A stretch of 64,000 bases of DNA, taken from DASUBV01 sp963822485. GTDB taxonomy: Bacteria; Actinomycetota; Actinomycetes; Streptosporangiales; Streptosporangiaceae. The stretch is taken from contig CAWGHW010000031.1 in the NCBI GenBank assembly GCA_963822485.1, positions 1,178,001 to 1,242,000 of the forward strand, written 5' to 3'. A program made the position numbers and the translations under genes. This document shows positions 57,701 to 64,000 of the stretch, piece by piece; position 1 is the first letter of the stretch, and each line of letters begins with the position of its first letter. Under the pieces are notes generated by a model. The model saw nothing but the letters and a program-made list of their open reading frames with translations. It had not been told where the DNA came from and did not search any database.

Positions 57701-58064
57701 GCCGCAGCTCGCTGCCGAGCGCGGCCTCCAGCACCTCGGCTGGGCGACGATCATCACGGCCCGCGCGGCGATCGAGGCCCGCGTGCTGGTTACTGAGCGC
57801 ATCCGGCCGCTGCAGGTCCAGGGCCGGACCCTGCATCAGGTCGGGCTGCCCTGGCACTGGGGCCCGAACGGCTACACCACCGGGGACGCCGCCAACGAGC
57901 TGGCTCACCTGTCGCTCGACCCGAATGTGCACATCCAGGAGGTCAAGGCCATGGCCTGCGATGTCCGGGCCGGCCGGCGGCCGCGAGGGCCGGCCCTGCG
58001 CGACCTCGTCCGGACCTACCAGGAGCGGGCCGGCATCACCGACGAGACCGGGACGGAGATGTGA
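54788..58064 (+). CDS. fdhA: Selenocysteine-containing formate dehydrogenase, catalytic (alpha) subunit
   Basis: ATG at 54788; about 1091 aa when read through TGA 55353-55355 as selenocysteine (residue about 189), with one surplus base near 55043 removed. Without that base the text reads RGRL-CPKGSAS, the expected 4Fe-4S end. The N-terminus has CPYCAVGC and then C in CPKG (Fe-S cluster). Around the TGA: VENQARI-U-HSATVPGLGTSFGRG, the active-site region with the essential His after Sec. Molybdopterin segments follow, for example IEGSNMAECHPVAFQWVMEA, YSLGWTQHTVGVQYIRTAAI and the C-terminal HLGWATIITARAAIEARVLV. It oxidises formate to CO2 and is FdnG-like in length and order. Followed by the beta subunit after 1 bp. 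Confidence 0.92.
55353..55384 (+). promoter_or_regulatory. Selenocysteine UGA with bacterial SECIS hairpin
   Basis: TGA at 55353-55355 is followed, 18 nt later, by the loop GGTCT. GTCCCC (55368-55373) and GGGGAC (55379-55384) pair perfectly around it, giving a 6-bp stem capped by GGUCU. The loop GGUCU and the 18-nt spacing are the same as I recall for the E. coli fdhF SECIS element, which SelB reads. This is the strongest single regulatory signal in the window. It overlaps coding sequence, which stays in frame after it. Confidence 0.92.
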
Positions 58065-58065
58065 G

Positions 58066-58951
58066 ATGGATGCCGTACCTGCCGAAACCATGAAGGCCCA
58101 GCCTGAGCCAGGAACGATGCTGCTCGGCGATCTCGGCCTGGACCCGGCCGCGCTGGCCGGCTACTCCGACCACCCTCCCCGGATGGGATTCTTCACCGAC
58201 ACCTCGGTGTGCATCGGCTGCAAGGCCTGCGAGGTTGCCTGCAAGGAATGGAACGCCGTGCCGGAAGACGGGCTCCTGCTGACTGGGATGTCCTACGACA
58301 ACACCGAGGGCCTGGGTGCCTCAACCTGGCGGCACGTGGAGTTCATCGAGCAAACGATCCCCGTCGGCGTCGATGGCGGCGACGGCGTGCGGTGGCTGAT
58401 GGCCAGCAACGTGTGCAAGCACTGCACCGAGGCGGCCTGCCTGGATGTCTGCCCGACCGGCGCGCTGATGCGCACCGAGTTCGGCACGGTGGTGGTCCAG
58501 GACGACATCTGCAACGGGTGCGGCTACTGCGTGTCGGCGTGCCCGTTCGGCGTGATCGACAGGCGCCAGTCAGACGGCGGGCGCGCACAAGTGCACCTTG
58601 TGTTACGACCGGCTGGGTGACGGCCTGACGCCGGCCTGCGCGAAGGCCTGTCCGACGGAGTCCATCCAGTTCGGCCCGCTTGACGAGCTGCGCGAACGCG
58701 CACACCAGCGGGTGGACGACCTGCATGATGCTGGCCAGCCCGAGGCACAGCTGTACGGCGCGGACCCGGCCGATGGCATCGGCGGTGCCGGCGCCATGTT
58801 CCTGCTGCTTGACGAGCCAGAGGTCTACGGCCTGCCACCGGACCCGGTGGTCACGACCCGCGATCTGCCCCGCATGTGGCGGCACGCGGCCGCCGCCGCG
58901 GCCAGCCTGGCCGGCTTGGTCGCGGTCGCCTGCACGGCAGGCCGGAAATGA
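58066..58951 (+). CDS. fdhB: Formate dehydrogenase beta subunit, four-cluster ferredoxin (one extra base near 58580)
   Basis: ATG at 58066 lies one base after the alpha stop; about 294 aa once a surplus base near 58580 is removed. Cysteine clusters for four 4Fe-4S centres: CIGCKACEVACKEWN, CKHCTEAACLDVCPTGAL, CNGCGYCVSACPFGVID and, after the frame change, AHKCTLCYDR followed by CAKACPTESIQFG. The protein carries electrons from the selenoprotein to the membrane subunit. The C-terminal helix (AAAAAASLAGLVAVACTAG) may anchor it to the membrane, as in FdnH. Its stop overlaps the next start by 4 bp. Confidence 0.88.
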
Positions 58952-59937
58952 CCCCCGACACGGGCCGCCGACGGCGCGGTGGCGGCGGCAAGCACAGCGG
59001 CGGAAAGCGCAGCGGCGAGAAGGCGATGGTGCCGAAGGCCGAGTTCAGGTCGTATTACGGCCGGCCGGTGCTCAAGGAAACGGTCTGGGGACCGGACATC
59101 CCCAGCTACCTGTTCCTCGGCGGGCTGGCCGGCGCCTCGTCGGTACTTGCCGCGGGCGCGGACCTCACCGGCCGCCAGGAGCTGGCCCGGGCCGCGAAGT
59201 GCGGGGCCGCCGGGGCAATCAGCCTGTCGATGGTCGCGCTGGTTCACGACCTCGGCCGCCCGGGGAGGTTCATCAACATGCTCCGGGTCCTCAAGGTGAC
59301 CTCGCCGATGAGCGTCGGCACGTGGATACTGTCGGGCTACACCCCGGTGGCCCTGGCCGCTGCCGTGTCCGCCGTGACGCGAAAGCTGCCGCGGGCGGGC
59401 CGGGCCGCCACCCTCGCTGCCGCCACGCTCGGCGGGCCGGTCGCGTCCTACACCTCGGTCCTGCTCAGCGATACCGCCGCTCCCGCCTGGCACGACGCGC
59501 ACCGCGAGCTGCCGTTCGTCTTCATCGGGTCCGCCGCCACGGCCGCGGGCGGCCTCGGCATGCTCGCCGTCCGGCCGGAACAGGGCGGCCAGGCGGCCCG
59601 GCTGGCCGTGCTGGGAGCCGCCAGCGAGACCATCGCCAAGCGGCTGATGATGCGCCGCCTGGGCGCCGAGGCCGAGCCCTACCAGCGAGGGCGGCCGCGG
59701 CAGCTCATGGCCGCGGCCGACGTGCTGCTGGCGGCCGGGGTCGCCGGCACGGTGCTGGCTAGAGGCAGCCGGGTGGCCGCGCGGGTGGCCGCGCCGGTGG
59801 CTGGCGCGGCGATGATGGCGGCCTCGGCGCTGACGCGCTTTGGCATCTTCGAGGCCGGCCGGGCCTCGGCCCGCGACCCCAAGTACACCGTCGGGCCGCA
59901 ACGCGAGCGCCTCCAGGCCAGGCACGACCGGACCTGA
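58948..59937 (+). CDS. NrfD/PsrC-type membrane subunit of formate dehydrogenase
   Basis: ATG at 58948 overlaps fdhB; 329 aa. A hydrophilic start (MTPDTGRRRRGGGGKHSGGK) precedes the conserved region YYGRPVLKETVWGPDIPSYL, then helices FLGGLAGASSVLAAGADLTG, GAAGAISLSMVALVHDLGRP, RFINMLRVLKVTSPMSVGTW and others, 8 in all. GRPVLKE..W..DIP.YLFLGGLAG and DLGRP-RFINMLRV are hallmarks of the NrfD family, which has no haem, unlike the cytochrome b FdnI subunit. It would pass electrons to the quinone pool. The three genes form one tight operon. No SelA, SelB, SelD or FdhD gene is in the window. Confidence 0.87.
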   Translation: MTPDTGRRRRGGGGKHSGGKRSGEKAMVPKAEFRSYYGRPVLKETVWGPDIPSYLFLGGLAGASSVLAAGADLTGRQELARAAKCGAAGAISLSMVALVHDLGRPGRFINMLRVLKVTSPMSVGTWILSGYTPVALAAAVSAVTRKLPRAGRAATLAAATLGGPVASYTSVLLSDTAAPAWHDAHRELPFVFIGSAATAAGGLGMLAVRPEQGGQAARLAVLGAASETIAKRLMMRRLGAEAEPYQRGRPRQLMAAADVLLAAGVAGTVLARGSRVAARVAAPVAGAAMMAASALTRFGIFEAGRASARDPKYTVGPQRERLQARHDRT

Positions 59938-59981
59938 CGTGACCCGCGTTCCCGGCACGGTGGCTTAGCCGGCTGGCGGTG

Positions 59982-60683
59982 CTAGTCGTCGGCCCCGATG
60001 ACCTGGAACTTCTGGTTGACGAAGATGTGGTGGGGCCAGTTGACGCCGATGTAGTGGACCTCGTACTGGCCGTTGCCCAGCTTCACCACCCGGTCGACGA
60101 TGCCGCCCGGGTAAGCGGCCAGCGCGGCCTCGGCCGCCGTGTTCGCGGCCGTCCCGCTCATGATCGTTCCTGACCCTTGCCTGTAGTCGGCGGGGATCTG
60201 GCCGACCTGCTGGGAGGAGCGCTGCTGGCCTTTGCTGAAGCCGGCCACCTGTCCTCCCGGGCTCGAGGTGCTGCTGCGGGGCGGCTGCACGATGACCTCG
60301 GTGGCGGTAATGGTCGTGCTGTCCGTTGTGCCCATTATCACGACGGGTTCACCGGTGGTAATTGCTGTGGCTGAGGCAGGACTCGTGCCCTTCTCGTAGG
60401 TGGTGGAGGATGCCTCCTTGATGGTCACCTTCTGGCCGGTCGAGGTTGTTAGCGTGAAACCGTAGGAGGAGACGCTGCTGATCGTGCCGGATGATCCTCC
60501 GGCGGCTGGCGCGGAGCGGGCACTGGAGCCCCCGCCGGATCGGAGGCCGCCAGGCGGGCTGCTGCTGGCGGCCGTGGTCGAAGCGCTGCTGGAGGTGGCG
60601 GTGACGATTCCGTAGGAACCTCCTGCGAACGCAACGGCTGCGGCTGTGGCCGCGATGATTCTGGTGCGCGTGCCGGAAAACAA
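59982..60683 (-). CDS. Secreted Ser/Thr-rich protein with DUF5666-like and PepSY-like regions
   Basis: ATG at 60683; 233 aa with a signal peptide (RIIAATAAAVAFAGGSYGIV). A low-complexity linker (SSSASTTAASSSPPGG) leads to a beta domain, SGTISSVSSYGFTLTTSTGQ to ATEVIVQPPRS, with the DUF5666-type strand order, then AAEAALAAYPGGIVDRVVKL-NGQYEVHYIG, which is PepSY-like. Probably extracellular or membrane-attached. Function unknown. It is convergent with the formate dehydrogenase operon with 44 bp between the ends. Confidence 0.7.
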   Translation of the reverse strand: MFSGTRTRIIAATAAAVAFAGGSYGIVTATSSSASTTAASSSPPGGLRSGGGSSARSAPAAGGSSGTISSVSSYGFTLTTSTGQKVTIKEASSTTYEKGTSPASATAITTGEPVVIMGTTDSTTITATEVIVQPPRSSTSSPGGQVAGFSKGQQRSSQQVGQIPADYRQGSGTIMSGTAANTAAEAALAAYPGGIVDRVVKLGNGQYEVHYIGVNWPHHIFVNQKFQVIGADD

Positions 60684-60806
60684 TGGCTACTCCCGTCGCT
60701 GCAGTTAACCGAGCTGGCCTTGCGATCTGGTTGCGGTGACCGGCAGAGTTTCTGGCTGCGCTGGTCGGGTTTCCCAGGTCGATGCAGTGTTCGGGGTCGT
60801 AGCCAC

Positions 60807-61250
60807 TCAGGACGAGGCGAGATCGAGCGCGGGGTTCCAGATGACCTCCCAGAGGTGGCCGTCGGGATCTTGGAAGTATCCCGAGTAGATGCCCCAGGGC
60901 CGGTCGTGAGGTGGGTCGGTGACGGTTGCTCCGGCCGCCCGGGCCTGTGCGATGACCTCGTCGACCTCGGGCCGGCTGGCCACCACATGCCCGATGCTGA
61001 ACTCGCCGGGCTTCGCCGCGGTCAGGGGGACCAGGGCGTCTTTGGCCAGCTCGGAGCGCGGATATATCGACAGCATGAGCCCGCCGTCGAGGTGGAACAC
61101 CGCCGTGGTCCCGTCGGGAACAGCCTGGTTCCCTGTGAACTCGGTACCGATCAGCCCTTCGGTCTGGAAGCCCAGCCCGTCGCGGTAGAACGCCAGGGCG
61201 CGGTCGAGGTCAGCTACCGCGAGGGTGATGACATGGATGCGCGGCTTCAT
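60807..61250 (-). CDS. VOC-family (glyoxalase/bleomycin-resistance-like) protein
   Basis: ATG at 61250 (MKPRIHVITLAVADLDRALA); 147 aa. Two beta-alpha-beta-beta-beta units as in the vicinal oxygen chelate family: ITLAVADLDRALAFYRDGLG at the start, TTAVFHLDGGLMLSIYPRS, and the C-terminal GYFQDPDGHLWEVIWNP. Metal ligands H7 and the Glu near the end are in place. Catalysed reaction unknown; close relatives range from glyoxalase to resistance proteins. Monocistronic on this strand. Confidence 0.85.
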   Translation of the reverse strand: MKPRIHVITLAVADLDRALAFYRDGLGFQTEGLIGTEFTGNQAVPDGTTAVFHLDGGLMLSIYPRSELAKDALVPLTAAKPGEFSIGHVVASRPEVDEVIAQARAAGATVTDPPHDRPWGIYSGYFQDPDGHLWEVIWNPALDLASS

Positions 61251-61361
61251 GGTCGGTTCCTCATTGTCTGGCCGGTGTTGCTGCAGTCAATGATCGGTGC
61301 GCGAGGCTAGCGGGGTCTTGAATGAAACGGACATGCATCCGGGGCGGGAAGGAGCATGCGG

Positions 61362-62171
61362 ATGTCAGGAAGAGTCGAGGGCAAGGTTGCCTTCATCACC
61401 GGCGCGGGGCGGGGCCAGGGGCGCAGCCATGCGATCCGCCTGGCCGAGGAGGGCGCCGACATCATTGCCGTCGACGTCCTTGAGGACTATCCGACGGTCC
61501 GCTACGCGATGTCCGGCCGGGCCGAACTCGACGAGACCGTCCGCGCTGTCGAGGCGCTCGGCCGCAGGATCGTGGCGGCCAAAGCCGACGTGCGCGACGC
61601 CGCGACGCTCAGGGCGGCCCTCGACGCCGGCGTGGCAGAGCTGGGCCGGCTGGATATCGTCTGCGCCAACGCCGGGATCTACACCGTGCAGTCGTGGGAC
61701 CAGGTCAGCCAGGAGGTGTGGCAAGACACCATCGACACGAACCTGACCGGGGTCTGGAACACCATGGTCGTGGCGATCCCTCACCTCATGGCCGCCGGTG
61801 GCGGGTCGATCATCGCCACCAGCTCCACGGCTGGCCTCAAGGGCATGCCCTTCCTCGCCCCTTACGTTGCGGCTAAGCACGCCGTGGTCGGCATCTGCCG
61901 GTCGCTGGCCAACGAGCTCGGCGCCCATCACATCCGGGTCAACACGGTGCACCCAGCCGGTGTCGATACCCCGATGGTCGCCGGCCTGGAGACCCTCGAG
62001 CCGTTCATCAGCCGAAGTCCCGAACTGGGCGGCATCTTCATGAACGGCCTGCCCGTCGAGGCGCTCGACCCGCGCGATGTCAGCAACGCGGTGCTGTGGC
62101 TCGCCTCTGAGGAGGCACGCTACGTGACCGGCGCTGCCCTGACGGTAGACGCCGGTAACACCATCCGATGA
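61362..62171 (+). CDS. Mycofactocin-type SDR oxidoreductase
   Basis: ATG at 61362 is preferred, since AAGGAG lies 7 nt upstream (an ATG at 61356 is too close); 269 aa. Pattern of the mycofactocin-coupled SDRs: TGAGRGQGRSHAIRLAEEGA, IIAVDVLED, ADVRDAATLRAALDAGVAEL, NAGIYTVQSWDQ, IIATSSTAGLKGMP, PYVAAKHAVVGICRSLANEL (catalytic Tyr and Lys present) and HPAGVDTPMV. These enzymes often keep NADH bound and pass electrons to mycofactocin in alcohol metabolism. No mft gene is in the window, so dependence on mycofactocin is an inference. Its end overlaps the convergent MBL gene by 52 bp. Confidence 0.85.
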   Translation: MSGRVEGKVAFITGAGRGQGRSHAIRLAEEGADIIAVDVLEDYPTVRYAMSGRAELDETVRAVEALGRRIVAAKADVRDAATLRAALDAGVAELGRLDIVCANAGIYTVQSWDQVSQEVWQDTIDTNLTGVWNTMVVAIPHLMAAGGGSIIATSSTAGLKGMPFLAPYVAAKHAVVGICRSLANELGAHHIRVNTVHPAGVDTPMVAGLETLEPFISRSPELGGIFMNGLPVEALDPRDVSNAVLWLASEEARYVTGAALTVDAGNTIR

Positions 62172-62974
62172 CGGGCGAGGCCCTGGAGTTGCCGTTCGTG
62201 CACGCCGCCCACCCATTCCCAGCCGTGCGCGGCCGATGGGCCGATCCGCGGGTCGCTGGGAACATGGGCGTCACGCAAGGCGTGCACGTACGCCCGATCC
62301 TGGTCGATCCGCGGGTGTACCTGATCAGCTCCGCCGATGGACCCGTGGCCGGGGACGAGGACGTCGGCGTCGCCCGCCACGCCCTCGATCAGCCGCAGCG
62401 CGGCGAGGTAGTCCTCGATCGGGTCAGCGGTGTCGTCCAGGTCAAGCATCGGAATCAGGACATCAGAAAGCATGTCGCCGGCGACGAGAACCCCGCGTTC
62501 CTCGATCAGCAGCGCCGCATGGCCCGCGGCATGCGCCTGATGCTCGATAATCCGGACTTGAGGGCCATCCCAGGGAATCCGCGCAGTTTCGGCGGGCAGG
62601 CCGGTAATGAGGCCAAACAGGTCCCACGATATTTGCTCGACGATGTCCGGCGGTATCCACCCGGCGATGCTGTCCTTCCAGTGCGGACCCGACAGCTGAT
62701 CTCGGATAGCAGCCGCGCAGCGGGCTGTGCCGTAACGGGGCGCCGAGCCGAAGGTGGCGTGCCAGAGCACGTGATCCCAATGAGGATGCGTCGAGAAGCC
62801 CGCTGCAACGGTCTGACCCGCATCGGACAGGTCGTTCGCCAGGCAGGCCATCTCGGAGCCGTATATCCCGGCATCGATGAGCAACACGCCAGCCTGGCCG
62901 GGCACGACAACGGTGTTGCTCTGGCAGAACTCGCTCTGGTGGATCAGCACACCCTCCGCGACCTGCCTCAGCAT
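62120..62974 (-). CDS. MBL-fold metallo-hydrolase
   Basis: ATG at 62974 (MLRQVAEGVLIHQSE) with AAGGGG upstream; 284 aa. Zinc-binding motif STHPHWDHVLW (HxHxDH), then HQAHAAGHAALLIEE, VAGDMLSDVLIP and VPGHGSIGG are as in class B metallo-beta-lactamase-fold hydrolases. The last 40 residues (HGWEWVGGVHERQLQGL and on) extend beyond the usual end and lie opposite the SDR gene, so the stop may have been lost and the frame extended, or the tail is real. Substrate unknown. Confidence 0.83.
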   Translation of the reverse strand: MLRQVAEGVLIHQSEFCQSNTVVVPGQAGVLLIDAGIYGSEMACLANDLSDAGQTVAAGFSTHPHWDHVLWHATFGSAPRYGTARCAAAIRDQLSGPHWKDSIAGWIPPDIVEQISWDLFGLITGLPAETARIPWDGPQVRIIEHQAHAAGHAALLIEERGVLVAGDMLSDVLIPMLDLDDTADPIEDYLAALRLIEGVAGDADVLVPGHGSIGGADQVHPRIDQDRAYVHALRDAHVPSDPRIGPSAAHGWEWVGGVHERQLQGLARHRMVLPASTVRAAPVT

Positions 62975-63025
62975 GGTGACCCCTTCCGCTTGTGGTTGGC
63001 AACCGCTCGTCGATTGGGGCACTCG

Positions 63026-63475
63026 TCAGGAGACCGCGGCCTTCACCAGTTCGACAACTTTCTGTTCCACTGCGGGGCTCCACTTCTGCAGCGCGAACGA
63101 CACGGGCCACAGGTCCCCGTCGTCGAGGTTCGCAGCGTCCTGGAACTCCAGTGTCGAGTACCGGGTGTTGAACTTGCCCGAGTTCTTGAAGCTGACGACG
63201 ACCTTGCCTTCCGCGTTGGCGTAGGCGGGCATCCCGTACCAGGTCTTCGGCAGCAACTCGGGGGCGTTCGCGCTCACCGTCGCGTGGACGCGCTCAGCGA
63301 CCACACGATCTTCCAGGGCCATCTTCGCGATCGACTCGAGCGCCGCCTGCAGACCGTCGGCCTTCTTGGCGCCCTGCCTGCCCTCAGCGCGCAGTTCTCC
63401 CGCGCGCTGCTTCATCGCGGCACGCTCTGCAGCAGTGAAGCCGCCGGACCCGGCCTGGGAACTCTTCGCGGGCAT
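63026..63475 (-). CDS. DUF1801/YdhG-like protein
   Basis: ATG at 63475 (MPAKSSQAGSGGFTAAERAA), with GGGAAGG upstream; 149 aa. An N-terminal Lys/Ala-rich region (residues 1-50) precedes the DUF1801 core: ALESIAKMALEDRVVAERVH, ANAPELLPKTWYGMPAYANA, KVVVSFKNSGKFNTRYSTLE and ALQKWSPAVEQKVVELVKAA. Members have been proposed to bind iron or act as small-molecule chaperones; no firm function. Transcribed away from the GH59-like gene. Confidence 0.8.
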   Translation of the reverse strand: MPAKSSQAGSGGFTAAERAAMKQRAGELRAEGRQGAKKADGLQAALESIAKMALEDRVVAERVHATVSANAPELLPKTWYGMPAYANAEGKVVVSFKNSGKFNTRYSTLEFQDAANLDDGDLWPVSFALQKWSPAVEQKVVELVKAAVS

Positions 63476-63631
63476 GACACCTTCCCCTCGATCCTCATAG
63501 GCCGCGCGATACCGGCCAGTTGAACGAAGGCTAGGCCCGCCGCGGCTGCTAGTGCTTCTCGATTCGTGATCGATGCGGTGACCCGCTGCCGACGCCCCGC
63601 AACTCACCGACCCATTACGCTAGAGGACGCG

Positions 63632-64000
63632 ATGAACAGCAGCAGGCAGCTCAGCCTACTCACGGCAGCGGCAGCAGCAGCCGCCGTCGGAGGAGTTGGA
63701 TTAGTCATCGCTGCCGCGGGCCCGACAACCGCGATCCCAGCCCCGTCGGCAGCCCCGTCGGCAGCCCGGTCGGCAGTCGCGTCGGTGACCCTCAAGATAA
63801 CTACGCGGACGTCAGGCGCGTTCGACGGAATCGGCGCCATTGTCGGAGGCGGCGGTAATGCCCGGCTCGTCGCCGACTATCCTCCCTCGGTCCGCGACCA
63901 GATCTACGACTACCTGTTCCGCCCCGGCTACGGCGCAGCGCTGCAGATGCTCAAGCTGGAGATCGGTGCCGGCACCTACAGCTCCGACGGCGCCGAGCCC
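63632..64000 (+). CDS. GH59 galactocerebrosidase-like secreted enzyme, N-terminal part (partial)
   Basis: ATG at 63632 with GAGGA upstream; 123 codons to the window end, no stop. A signal peptide (SLLTAAAAAAAVGGVGLVIA) and an Ala/Pro/Ser-rich spacer precede the enzyme start: FDGIGAIVGGGGNARLVADY, PPSVRDQIYDYLFRPGYGAA, LQMLKLEIGAGTYSSDGAEP. This is the opening of the glycoside hydrolase 59 barrel (galactosylceramidase family), whose eukaryotic member degrades galactosylceramide; bacterial ones likely act on galactosides of plant or fungal material. The catalytic Glu residues lie beyond the window. Confidence 0.85.
   Translation, partial: MNSSRQLSLLTAAAAAAAVGGVGLVIAAAGPTTAIPAPSAAPSAARSAVASVTLKITTRTSGAFDGIGAIVGGGGNARLVADYPPSVRDQIYDYLFRPGYGAALQMLKLEIGAGTYSSDGAEP

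Overview
The window is very GC-rich DNA with dense GC-ending codons, frequent GTG/TTG starts and many actinobacterial signature families: a GvpL/GvpF gas-vesicle protein, a SARP/AfsR-type regulator, a CU044_5270-type partner of an ECF sigma factor, a DUF222-HNH (13E12-like) gene, an RsbW-like ATPase, a SpoIIE phosphatase and a mycofactocin-type SDR. It looks like chromosomal DNA of a soil actinomycete (Streptosporangiales-like or a relative; inferred from gene content only). No tRNA, rRNA, CRISPR array or complete insertion sequence was recognised.

Layout. 0-6 kb: tail of a gas-vesicle gene, then a soluble poly-HAMP hybrid histidine kinase divergent from an ANTAR-GAF-PAS-SpoIIE phosphatase, followed by a membrane-protein remnant. 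6-13 kb: a nitrogen-compound island with an agmatinase-type ureohydrolase, an NCS1 permease, a divergent XRE-cupin regulator, a heavily broken amino-acid permease, a proline-iminopeptidase-like hydrolase and an aminoglycoside-phosphotransferase-like kinase. 13-16 kb: a secreted protein of 14 repeats and two UspA-type stress proteins. 16-28.4 kb: the metabolic core, a complete N-methylglutamate-pathway-type set. It comprises an APC permease, GmaS and MgsC/B/A on the minus strand, and an XRE-cupin regulator and MgdA-B-C-D (heterotetrameric sarcosine-oxidase-like) on the plus strand. Copies of the palindromic core CACTGnCAGTG lie before the regulator and before mgdA. 28.4-36 kb: a BASS-type transporter, secreted proteins, a phosphodiesterase-fold enzyme, an ECF sigma factor with its partner and a secreted lysyl oxidase. 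36-47.7 kb: a broken DUF222-HNH gene, a stand-alone LigD-type polymerase, pyrF, a sedolisin protease, a nitronate monooxygenase, an AfsR-like regulator, an RsbW-like ATPase and an SDR. 47.7-54.7 kb: a secreted phospholipase-D-like protein, a DUF998 membrane protein, a desaturase, a SigG-like ECF sigma factor and a DHA2 exporter. 54.8-59.9 kb: a three-gene membrane formate dehydrogenase whose catalytic subunit contains an in-frame TGA followed by a clear bacterial SECIS hairpin, so it is a selenoprotein. 60-64 kb: a DUF5666-like secreted protein, a VOC protein, an SDR, an MBL hydrolase, a DUF1801 protein and the start of a GH59 galactocerebrosidase-like gene.

Functionally, the N-methylglutamate set would convert methylamine (or another N-methyl amine) via gamma-glutamylmethylamide and N-methylglutamate to glutamate plus a C1 unit. 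The seleno-formate dehydrogenase could finish C1 oxidation to CO2, although the two clusters are about 26 kb apart.

About a dozen otherwise well-conserved genes are interrupted by single-base lesions, nearly all one extra base, with family-typical sequence resuming at once in the next frame. Residual insertion errors in the assembly explain this better than independent gene decay, so these genes are annotated across the lesion with its position given.
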